From an uncultured Chloroflexota bacterium (GTDB taxonomy: Bacteria; Chloroflexota; Limnocylindria; Limnocylindrales; Limnocylindraceae): a stretch of DNA of 5,788 nt. This document shows, piece by piece, positions 1 to 5,788 of the stretch. Made by a program: the position numbers and the translations under genes. The DNA lies in contig CALMIH010000187.1 in NCBI GenBank assembly GCA_937864085.1, positions 1-5,788 of the forward strand, in the 5' to 3' direction. The number at the start of each line of letters is the position of its first letter. Positions within the stretch are counted from its first letter, which is position 1. The notes under the pieces were generated by a model. That model saw only the letters and a program-made list of their open reading frames with translations. It searched no databases and was not told the origin of the DNA.

Positions 1-1
1 C

Positions 2-2668
2 GAGCTCGCTGAGCTCGCGGAGGCCGAGCTGATGCCATCACTCCGGGGCGTTGCAGGAGTCTCTTCTGCCGACCTCTCTGGTGGCAGCGAGCAGCAGGCG
101 ATCATCATGATGGACGCGGCGAAGCTCGCCGCTGCGCGCATCAGCGTCTCTCAAGTGCAGGGGATCATTCAAGGGAACAACCTCACCTTCCCTGCGGGCC
201 AGCTGCCAGTGGACGGCGCGCTTGTCCCAGTCTCAGCAACCGGACGCTTCACCTCTATTGAGCAGTTGCAGCAGCTTGTGGTTGGCGGCTCGGTGGATGC
301 AACGGAACAACCTGTCCCTGTCTTCCTTGGTCAGGTTGCTACCGTCTCGCTCGCCGAAGTCCGGACCACCGGCTGGTCTGAGACCAATGGTGCGCCTGGC
401 CTTGCACTCAGCGTCAGCAAGTCTGCCGAGGCGAACACGGTGACTACCGCAGAGGAGTCGATCGCCGCGATCGACGAGTTCGTCGCCAACCATTCGCAGC
501 TCGTCGAGCGCTCCATCGTCACCGACTCGTCCGTCTTCATCCTGGAGTCCATTGATGCACTCCTGATGGAGGGCGGCCTTGGTGCTGGCTTTGCCGTTGT
601 GGTGATCTTTATCTTCCTGCTCAACCTGCGCTCCACGGTGGTGGCGGCGGTGAGCATCCCGCTGAGCGTCCTCGCCGCGATCATCCTCATGTCAACGACT
701 GGGATCACGATCAACATCATGACCCTCGGCGGACTCGCCGTTGCGGTTGGGCGCGTGGTGGACGACTCCATTGTGGTGCTCGAAAACATCTACCGGCACC
801 GCAGCCAAGGTGAGCCGATCGGCGAAGCGGTGCTCAGCGGAACTCGCGAGGTTGCTTCGGCGATCACCAGTTCCACCATCACCACGATCGCCGTCTTCCT
901 CCCACTCGGGGTGGTTGGTGGACTGATCAGTCAATTTTTCCTTCCGTTCGCCTTGACTGTGACCTATGCGCTCCTCGCGTCGCTCATCGTTGCGCTTACG
1001 GTCATCCCGGTGCTCGCCTACTTCCTCGTGAAGGTGAAGGGCGGCAGCGCAAAGATCCCGTACGAGGTGAAGGGGGAGCGTGAGGAGATCTCAATCTGGG
1101 GTCGTATCTACCTTCCAATCCTTGGTCTCGCCCTGCGCGGTCGCATCACGAAGTTCGCGACACTCGCAATCTCCGCCGCACTCTTTGTTGGCTCGTTCTC
1201 ACTCGTCTCGCAGATCCCAACCCAGTTCCTGAATAGCGGAAGCGAGAAGGTGCTCACCGTCACGGTGAATCCACCCCTCGGCACCTCTACTCAACGTGTC
1301 CTCGACCGGAGCCGCCAGGCGTACACGCTGCTTGAACGTGATGCCGAGGTTGAGCTTGTGACCACCTCAATCCCAGGGGAAAGTGCAACGGGGAGCCAAA
1401 CGCTCACCGCCGCCATCACCGGTCGTGCTCCTAACGCGGCACGCATGACAGTGATCCTTGAACCTTCAACGGATCTTGCCGTTGCGAAGGATCGTCTCAA
1501 TGAGATCCTTGCACCTGTGGGCACGGGCGGCTGGACCGTCACCGTGGAAGAGATTGGTTTTGCAGCGGGATCAAACGCGATCTCCATCATCATCACGGGT
1601 GAGCGTGGCGCCGAAGTTGAGGCCGCATCCGACCTGCTCGTAGACACCCTTGCCGCGAACAGCAACCTTGCAAATGTGAAGAGTGATCTCGTCAAGGCGG
1701 GCCGCCAGGTTGAGATCACCGTTGACCCGTCGCGCGCCGCTGGTGCCGGACTCTCCGCCGCCCAGGTGGCGGGGGAGCTGCGCAACCTACTGGTGGGCGC
1801 TCCGCTCGGACAGATCTCAGTGGACGGCGAAAAGGTCAGTCTCTCCATGAAGATCGATAGTTCCCTGATGACGAACCTCGATGCGCTGCGCGCATATCAG
1901 GTGGGGAGCCTCACCAAGGTGCCACTCGCCGCGATCGCCACGGTGGAAGAGATCTCGGTGACATCCAGCATCACGCGAATCGACCAGTCACTCGCGGCGA
2001 ACGTCTCAGGTGAGATCGCCGTTGCGGACACGGGTGCCGTAAATGCTGAGGTGAAGAGTGCGGTGGAGAAGCTCCAGGCGGACGGATCGCTTGATCGCGT
2101 CAGCGTGCGGCTCGCCGGCGTCACCGAACAGCAGAACGAGTCCTTCAGCGGACTCTTCACTGCAATGGCGGTGGCGATCCTGCTCGTCTACCTGACGATG
2201 GTGCTCGTCTTCAACTCACTCGTTGATCCACTCGTGATCATGTTCAGCCTGCCGCTCGCGGTGATCGGCGCCTTCCCGGCGCTTCTGATCACCAATCGAC
2301 CGATCGGCATCTCTGCGCTGATCGGATTCCTGATGCTGATCGGCATCGTGGTCACTAACGCCATCGTGCTGCTTGATCGCGTCGAGCAGCTCCGACACGA
2401 AGGGGTGCCAACAAAGGAGGCCCTCCTCCGAGCGGGCGGAACGCGCGTTCGTCCAATCCTGATGACGGCGGTTGCCACGATCCTCGCCCTCCTGCCGCTC
2501 GCGGCGGGACCGAGCGAGGGTTCGATCATCGCCGCAGAGCTTGGGACGGTGGTCATTGGGGGGCTCCTCTCCTCAACGCTCCTGACGCTGCTCGTGGTCC
2601 CGGTGGTCTACAGCCTGGTTGATGGGCTGAAGTCGGCGCTCTCCCGCAAGGGTTCGGTCGCCGCCTAA
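2..2668 (+). CDS. RND-family efflux transporter, SwrC/YerP-like (5' partial)
   Basis: A proton-driven RND (AcrB/ACR_tran) efflux pump of the cytoplasmic membrane; in the Bacillus relative SwrC/YerP the role is export of surfactin and other amphiphiles, but the substrate here is unknown. The frame is open to the window edge, and the ten codons before Met at 32 continue a typical porter-domain sequence, so that Met is internal. About 888 residues are visible; full RND pumps are about 1,020-1,080, so roughly 150 (TM1 and part of the first porter subdomain) are missing. Counting from Met32, the visible part runs: porter segment 1-175; TM2-TM6 about 180-333; TM7 about 373-393; second porter region 400-700; TM8-TM12 about 705-865. 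TM4 has the proton-relay pair Asp244-Asp245 in RVVDDSIVVLENIYRH. TM10 reads GIVVTNAIVLLDR, as in SwrC, rather than the AKNAIL of AcrB. The C-terminal RPILMTAVATILALLPLA motif is also typical. The gene ends in TAA, 79 bp before sufB. Family call is sure; subfamily is likely. Confidence 0.95.
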   Translation, partial: ELAELAEAELMPSLRGVAGVSSADLSGGSEQQAIIMMDAAKLAAARISVSQVQGIIQGNNLTFPAGQLPVDGALVPVSATGRFTSIEQLQQLVVGGSVDATEQPVPVFLGQVATVSLAEVRTTGWSETNGAPGLALSVSKSAEANTVTTAEESIAAIDEFVANHSQLVERSIVTDSSVFILESIDALLMEGGLGAGFAVVVIFIFLLNLRSTVVAAVSIPLSVLAAIILMSTTGITINIMTLGGLAVAVGRVVDDSIVVLENIYRHRSQGEPIGEAVLSGTREVASAITSSTITTIAVFLPLGVVGGLISQFFLPFALTVTYALLASLIVALTVIPVLAYFLVKVKGGSAKIPYEVKGEREEISIWGRIYLPILGLALRGRITKFATLAISAALFVGSFSLVSQIPTQFLNSGSEKVLTVTVNPPLGTSTQRVLDRSRQAYTLLERDAEVELVTTSIPGESATGSQTLTAAITGRAPNAARMTVILEPSTDLAVAKDRLNEILAPVGTGGWTVTVEEIGFAAGSNAISIIITGERGAEVEAASDLLVDTLAANSNLANVKSDLVKAGRQVEITVDPSRAAGAGLSAAQVAGELRNLLVGAPLGQISVDGEKVSLSMKIDSSLMTNLDALRAYQVGSLTKVPLAAIATVEEISVTSSITRIDQSLAANVSGEIAVADTGAVNAEVKSAVEKLQADGSLDRVSVRLAGVTEQQNESFSGLFTAMAVAILLVYLTMVLVFNSLVDPLVIMFSLPLAVIGAFPALLITNRPIGISALIGFLMLIGIVVTNAIVLLDRVEQLRHEGVPTKEALLRAGGTRVRPILMTAVATILALLPLAAGPSEGSIIAAELGTVVIGGLLSSTLLTLLVVPVVYSLVDGLKSALSRKGSVAA

Positions 2669-2670
2669 TC

Positions 2671-2683
2671 CTGATACGATCAG
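2671..2683. promoter_or_regulatory. Small dyad overlapping the candidate -10
   Basis: CTGAT-ACG-ATCAG is a perfect 5-bp inverted repeat around a 3-base centre. It begins two bases after the transporter stop codon and covers the candidate -10 hexamer, where a bound repressor would block RNA polymerase. It could be an operator half of a larger site or chance, as a 5-bp dyad is weak evidence. It does not match the IscR type-2 consensus I remember. Confidence 0.3.
2672..2680 (+). promoter_or_regulatory. Candidate extended -10 promoter for the suf operon
   Basis: TGATACGAT, directly after the transporter stop codon, reads as an extended -10 element (TGn followed by TACGAT, which keeps the T, A, A and T of TAnnAT). 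Transcription would start near 2686-2689 and give a leader of about 60 bases containing the inverted repeat at 2697-2716. I find no good -35 hexamer at the usual distance; TTCGGT at 2653-2658 is weak, which an extended -10 can tolerate. It is the best-placed candidate in the 79-bp gap, but short matches like this occur by chance. Confidence 0.35.
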
Positions 2684-2696
2684 TCGGGATTCCACC

Positions 2697-2716
2697 GCAC
2701 GAGTCTGATCTCGTGC
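2697..2716. promoter_or_regulatory. Perfect 7-bp inverted repeat in the sufB leader
   Basis: GCACGAG (2697-2703), a 6-base spacer, then CTCGTGC (2710-2716): a perfect 20-bp dyad centred about 40 bases before the sufB start. As DNA it has the size and spacing of a homodimer operator. As RNA it would fold into a 7-bp hairpin upstream of the ribosome-binding site. No T-run follows (next bases TCGGGTCC), so it is not a canonical intrinsic terminator. The position between a candidate promoter and an iron-sulfur operon fits a regulatory role, but the binding protein cannot be named from this sequence. Confidence 0.5.
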
Positions 2717-2735
2717 TCGGGTCCACGGTGAGCGC

Positions 2736-2743
2736 AAAGGGGG
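2736..2743 (+). promoter_or_regulatory. Ribosome-binding site of sufB
   Basis: AAAGGGGG ends four bases before the ATG at 2748, a purine-rich Shine-Dalgarno-like element. It supports ATG 2748 as the start; the GTG at 2728 just upstream is out of frame. Confidence 0.7.
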
Positions 2744-2747
2744 CTGT

Positions 2748-4151
2748 ATGACGGTCGTCAATCCGAACGTTCGAGACGAGCGGGAGCAGTACGCCTTCCA
2801 CGACGACATCACCTACCTTCGCGAGACTAAGGCGGGCCTCACCGAGGCGACCGTCCGCGAGATCTCCGAAACGAAGGACGAGCCAGCCTGGATGCTGGAG
2901 TACCGCCTCCGCGCCTACAAGCACTTTGAGGCGCGCGCTATGCCGCATTGGGGTGGCGACCTCACCAAGCTCGATTTCTCCAAGATCGTCTACTACCGCA
3001 AGCCATCCGAGCGCGAAGAGAAGTCGTGGGACGACGTGCCGGATCAGATTAAGAAGACATTTGAGCGACTCGGCATCCCAGAGGCGGAGCGAAAGTTCCT
3101 TGCAGGCGTAGGTGCGCAGTACGACTCCGAAGTGGTCTACCACTCTGTGCGCGAAGATCTGCAGAAGCTCGGCGTGGTCTTCATGGGCACTGACCAGGGG
3201 ATGAAGGAGTACCCAGAGATCTTCAAGAAGTACTTCGGCACCGTGATTCCTGCTGAAGACAACAAGTTCGCCGCGCTCAACTCCGCAGTCTGGTCTGGTG
3301 GTTCATTTGTCTACGTGCCGAAGGGTGTCGACGTGCCGCTCCCACTGCAGGCCTACTTCCGCATCAACGGCCAGAACACCGGACAGTTTGAGCGCACGCT
3401 GATCGTTGTGGATGAAGGCGCCAGCCTTCACTACATTGAGGGCTGCACCGCGCCGAACTGGGCGACCGACTCACTCCACGTTGCCGTGGTTGAAGTCATC
3501 GCACTTCCTGGCTCTAAGGTGCGCTACACTACGATCCAGAACTGGTCGAACGATGTCTACAACCTGGTCACCAAGCGCGCGCATGCGCATGCTGGTGCAA
3601 CGGTTGAGTGGATTGACGCCAACACTGGCGCACAGCTCACCATGAAGTACCCGGGGATCTACCTGCTCGGCGAGAAGGCGCACGCGGAGATCGTCTCCGT
3701 TGCCGTTGCCTCAAAGGGTCAGCGCCAGGACACGGGCGCCAAGGCGATACACCTTGCGCCGAACACCACGAGTCGCATCGTAGGGAAGTCGGTCTGTAAG
3801 GATGGCGGTGTTGCAACCTATCGCGGCACCGTGAAGGTGGCCCCTGGCGCAACTGGCGTCACCACCAGCGTTCGTTGTGATGCGCTCATCCTTGACGAAG
3901 GGAGTCGCTCCGAGACCTATCCGTACATTGACATTCAGGAGGACGACACCTCAATGAGCCACGAGGCCACAGTTGGCCGCGTCTCAGACGACCAGATCTT
4001 CTACCTGATGAGCCGTGGCATGACCGAGAACGAGGCAACGAACCTGATCGTTCAGGGCTTCCTCGAGGTCTTTACCAAGGAGCTCCCAATGGAATACGCA
4101 CTCGAATTCAATCGCCTGATCCGCTTGGAGATGGAGGGGGCGCTCGGGTGA
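2748..4151 (+). CDS. sufB: Fe-S cluster assembly scaffold protein SufB
   Basis: SufB is the core scaffold of the cytoplasmic SUF system; with SufD and the SufC ATPase it receives sulfur and builds Fe-S clusters. The 467-residue product has the family layout: a helical N-terminal region (about 1-110), a right-handed beta-helix core, and a C-terminal helical segment (about 405-467). By alignment with E. coli SufB from memory, the catalytic Cys405 is Cys377 (SVRCDALIL), and His433-Glu434 are His405-Glu406 (MSHEATVGRV), with identical 28-residue spacing. The sulfur-tunnel residues Arg226, Asn228, Cys254, Gln285, Trp287 and Lys303 correspond to Arg205, Asn207, Cys233, Gln264, Trp266 and Lys276. 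The N-terminal cysteine cluster of the E. coli protein is absent, as in many shorter SufBs. The start is ATG with a good ribosome-binding site. The stop TGA is shared with the sufD start in a GTGA overlap. All recognised functional residues are intact, so it should be active. Confidence 0.98.
   Translation: MTVVNPNVRDEREQYAFHDDITYLRETKAGLTEATVREISETKDEPAWMLEYRLRAYKHFEARAMPHWGGDLTKLDFSKIVYYRKPSEREEKSWDDVPDQIKKTFERLGIPEAERKFLAGVGAQYDSEVVYHSVREDLQKLGVVFMGTDQGMKEYPEIFKKYFGTVIPAEDNKFAALNSAVWSGGSFVYVPKGVDVPLPLQAYFRINGQNTGQFERTLIVVDEGASLHYIEGCTAPNWATDSLHVAVVEVIALPGSKVRYTTIQNWSNDVYNLVTKRAHAHAGATVEWIDANTGAQLTMKYPGIYLLGEKAHAEIVSVAVASKGQRQDTGAKAIHLAPNTTSRIVGKSVCKDGGVATYRGTVKVAPGATGVTTSVRCDALILDEGSRSETYPYIDIQEDDTSMSHEATVGRVSDDQIFYLMSRGMTENEATNLIVQGFLEVFTKELPMEYALEFNRLIRLEMEGALG
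4133..4140 (+). promoter_or_regulatory. Ribosome-binding site of sufD, inside the sufB end
   Basis: GGAGGGGG within the last codons of sufB precedes the GTG at 4148 by 7 bases (10 from the GGAGG core). It supports the GTG start overlapping the sufB stop and means sufD can be initiated by ribosomes finishing sufB. Confidence 0.65.
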
Positions 4152-5485
4152 GTGCCGCCACACCCGCCCGTCGCGGGGTTGGAGACCTGCCACTCAGTTG
4201 GACGAACGAAGAAGAGTTGAAGCGCCTCGATGCTGCGCTCGGCGGAGCCAACCCGCGGGCCGACGCCCTGAAGGCATTTAGCTCGCTCCCAACCGAGGCG
4301 AATCTCCTCTTTATCGGCTACGTGGATCTGCGCGCCGCCGACCTTGAGGGCTCAACGCTTCTCGCGCCTCCAGTATCAATCAGCGAACTCCCCGCGAGCG
4401 AGCTCCCCGCCGGTGCCGCCGCACTGATCAGCATCTCCGCGCGCGGAGTTGGCATCCACCTTGGCGCCGAAGCGCGCGCCGCTGGCCTCACCGTTGGGCC
4501 GCTCCCGGGCAACACGCCACTCGTTGGCGCTGAGAGTGATCGCATGACGGCGCTGATCGGCGCCTGCTGGAACAGCGGGACGGAGATCAGTCTGTTGAGC
4601 GGCTCAATCACGGCACCAATCATCATCCGCATCGAGTCCCCAGCGCAGGGTGAGGCGCTTCTTGCGCGTATCGCCGTGAAGCTTGGCGAGAACGTAAGTG
4701 CAACGATCAGCGAAGAGGTGACCGGAAGGAGTGCTGATAGCGGTAGCGCCAGCGGCACCACGGCGCGCGCGCTTCTTGCCACAACCAGCGAAGTGACGCT
4801 CGGCAAGGGGGCGAAGCTCCGCCTCGCCTCAATCCAGGAGCTCCCAGAGGATGTTGTCTATCTGCCAGTGCGCCGTCACGAATTCGGCGCAAACGCTGAG
4901 CTGCAGATCGCTGCGGCGCAGATTGGCGCACGCCTGGTGCGTGGCCGCATTGACCATCAACTCACGGGGAACGGATCAAAGGTCCGCCAGGTTGAGGTGG
5001 TCTTCGCTGGTGCAGATCAGCTGCACGACCTCACCACCTACAGCCTTCACGCTGGCGAGAAGACGGTGGGCGATCTGCTCGCCAAGGGGATCTTCGCAGG
5101 GAAAGCGCGTGGATTCGTCAAGGGTGTCACCACCATTCCGCGATCTGGCCGTGGCACCAACTCATATCTCGGTGAGTTCGGCATGCTCCTCTCCAAGACG
5201 GCGCGAAGCGTGGCGATCCCATCACTCTGGATTGACCAACCAGACTGCGAGCGCGCCGCGCACGGCAGTTCTGTTGGGCCAATTGATCCAAATCAAATCT
5301 TTTATCTTCGGGCGCGCGGCCTCACCGAGGCCGAAGCGCGACGCACCATTGTCATGGGCTACCTCGAACCGGTCGTTGCGGCACTCCCACTTGAGGAAGA
5401 GGCGGATCGACTCCGCGAGGTGCTCGCCGCAAAGCTCGATGCCGCCTTTGCCGCACAGTTGGCGGCGGCAGCCACCGCGGCGTAA
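4148..5485 (+). CDS. sufD: Fe-S cluster assembly protein SufD
   Basis: SufD is the partner of SufB in the SufBCD scaffold complex; the cluster is thought to form at the SufB-SufD interface. The product is 445 residues from a GTG start that overlaps the sufB stop by four bases and has its own ribosome-binding site. An N-terminal segment (about 1-90) carries the start of a helical domain (SWTNEEELKRLDAAL, then LPTEANLLF). The beta-helix core spans about 110-360. The SUFBD signature region includes GKARGFVKGVTTIPRSGRGT and AAHGSSVGPIDPNQIFYLRARGL. His372 in that motif corresponds to E. coli SufD His360, essential for cluster assembly. Differences from E. coli: the segment PSLWID has Trp361 where the family usually has Glu, there is one extra residue before the His, and the nearby Cys (Cys367) is displaced. 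The tail is Ala-rich (residues 435-445). Residues 90-300 are divergent, as is normal for SufD. It ends in TAA, 9 bases before the next gene and in the same frame. Confidence 0.95.
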   Translation: MSAATPARRGVGDLPLSWTNEEELKRLDAALGGANPRADALKAFSSLPTEANLLFIGYVDLRAADLEGSTLLAPPVSISELPASELPAGAAALISISARGVGIHLGAEARAAGLTVGPLPGNTPLVGAESDRMTALIGACWNSGTEISLLSGSITAPIIIRIESPAQGEALLARIAVKLGENVSATISEEVTGRSADSGSASGTTARALLATTSEVTLGKGAKLRLASIQELPEDVVYLPVRRHEFGANAELQIAAAQIGARLVRGRIDHQLTGNGSKVRQVEVVFAGADQLHDLTTYSLHAGEKTVGDLLAKGIFAGKARGFVKGVTTIPRSGRGTNSYLGEFGMLLSKTARSVAIPSLWIDQPDCERAAHGSSVGPIDPNQIFYLRARGLTEAEARRTIVMGYLEPVVAALPLEEEADRLREVLAAKLDAAFAAQLAAAATAA

Positions 5486-5494
5486 CCTCAGCTG

Positions 5495-5788
5495 GTGCTG
5501 CACGAACGACTCTTCCCCACGTCTGAAATGGCCGACGGTACGGCGCGCCTCGCCTGGCCGAACGGCAAGGCGATCCTGGTGGTCAACCGCGGCGGCACCC
5601 TGTATGCCGTGGATGGCGTCTGCACGCATGAGTACTGCGAGCTTGATCGCGGCTTCGTTGCCCCCGCTGGCGCCGTCACCCCAACGATCACCTGCCCGCT
5701 TCACCTTTCGCGATTTGACCTGCTGACTGGCGCGCCGCTGGATCCGCCAGCAGAGGAACCGCTTACCGTGCACACGGTGAGCGTTGAT
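5495..5788 (+). CDS. Rieske [2Fe-2S] ferredoxin-like protein of the suf operon (3' partial)
   Basis: A small soluble Rieske-type protein, the kind often annotated as 'non-heme iron oxygenase ferredoxin subunit'. It would carry one [2Fe-2S] cluster held by two Cys and two His and transfer single electrons; its role in SUF operons is unsettled. The cluster motifs are Cys43-x-His45 (CTH) and Cys67-x2-His70 (CPLH), followed by the usual RFDLLTG and PPAEEPL. The 98 visible codons stay open to the window edge; family members are about 100-115 residues, so little is missing. The start is inferred: GTG at 5495 gives LHERLFPTSEMADGTA, matching the family's first beta strand and 'sel..G' turn, while the ATG at 5528 would remove that strand. 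No clear Shine-Dalgarno precedes it, suggesting coupling to sufD, whose TAA lies 9 bases upstream in the same frame. Oddities are a 21-residue spacing between the motifs (about 17 in BphF-type ferredoxins) and an extra Cys48. Family call is firm; start is moderate. Confidence 0.9.
   Translation, partial: MLHERLFPTSEMADGTARLAWPNGKAILVVNRGGTLYAVDGVCTHEYCELDRGFVAPAGAVTPTITCPLHLSRFDLLTGAPLDPPAEEPLTVHTVSVD

Noticed and set aside
2..22. Near-tandem GAGCTCGC repeat at the left edge
   Set aside because: Two copies only, in frame and encoding the ordinary Glu-Leu-Ala helix of the transporter porter domain; likely codon-level chance.
32..34. ATG at 32 as the start of the transporter
   Set aside because: The frame is open from base 2 and the codons before it encode continuous RND porter sequence; starting here would remove TM1 and much of the first porter subdomain.
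1291..1848. A 185-codon - strand reading frame inside the transporter
   Set aside because: Antisense shadow; the + strand frame aligns throughout with the RND second porter region.
2697..2722. Intrinsic terminator for the transporter gene
   Set aside because: The 7-bp hairpin is not followed by a T-run, and it lies downstream of a candidate suf promoter.
2553..3143. A 196-codon - strand reading frame spanning the transporter end, the gap and the sufB start
   Set aside because: It is antisense to two confident genes and shows no recognisable domain or starting signal; long antisense frames are expected at this GC content.
5528..5530. ATG at 5528 as the start of the Rieske gene
   Set aside because: It would delete the first beta strand and the segment aligning with the family N-terminus; no ribosome-binding site precedes it. 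GTG 5495 fits better, though without a strong site either.
4851..5726. A 291-codon + strand reading frame overlapping sufD and the Rieske gene
   Set aside because: It runs in another frame over two clear protein families, its translation is rich in Arg and Ser with no recognisable domain, and it crosses a gene junction; it is a shadow of high-GC coding sequence.
5222..5773. A 183-codon - strand reading frame over the sufD end and Rieske gene
   Set aside because: Antisense to SufD and to intact Rieske motifs, with no recognisable protein family.

Overview
This is a high-GC bacterial window (about 60% G+C by eye) in which every gene lies on the + strand. It holds two blocks. The first (2-2668) is the body and C-terminus of an RND-superfamily efflux transporter of the SwrC/YerP type, whose N-terminus lies before the window. 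The second begins after a 79-bp gap and is the front of a SUF iron-sulfur cluster assembly operon: sufB (2748-4151), sufD (4148-5485) and a Rieske [2Fe-2S] ferredoxin-like gene (5495 to beyond the window edge).

The organism is probably a Chloroflexota member. SufB has the ~467-residue form without the N-terminal cysteine cluster of the E. coli protein and ends in an ELPMEYALE...RLEMEGALG type tail. The transporter is the SwrC-like kind. The sufB-sufD-Rieske order is one I associate with Chloroflexota and Actinomycetota, so Actinomycetota remains possible. This is inference from remembered family patterns, not from a search.

The SUF genes should work together. SufB and SufD form the scaffold on which sulfide and iron are assembled, driven by the SufC ATPase, which is not in the window and is presumably downstream. 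The residues known to matter in the E. coli proteins (SufB Cys405/His433/Glu434 and the interior tunnel; SufD His360) are present here at matching positions. The Rieske protein would be a small electron-transfer accessory. The sufB/sufD junction is a 4-base GTGA overlap and the sufD/Rieske gap is 9 bases, so the three genes look co-transcribed and translationally coupled.

The 79-bp gap before sufB carries a candidate extended -10 promoter inside a small dyad and a perfect 7-bp inverted repeat, so the operon probably has its own regulated promoter. No regulator gene (such as sufR) lies in the window. I see no RNA genes, mobile elements, CRISPR arrays or convincing terminator, and no clearly undescribed system. 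The observations offered are modest ones about the gap, the Rieske and SufD variants and the site composition.
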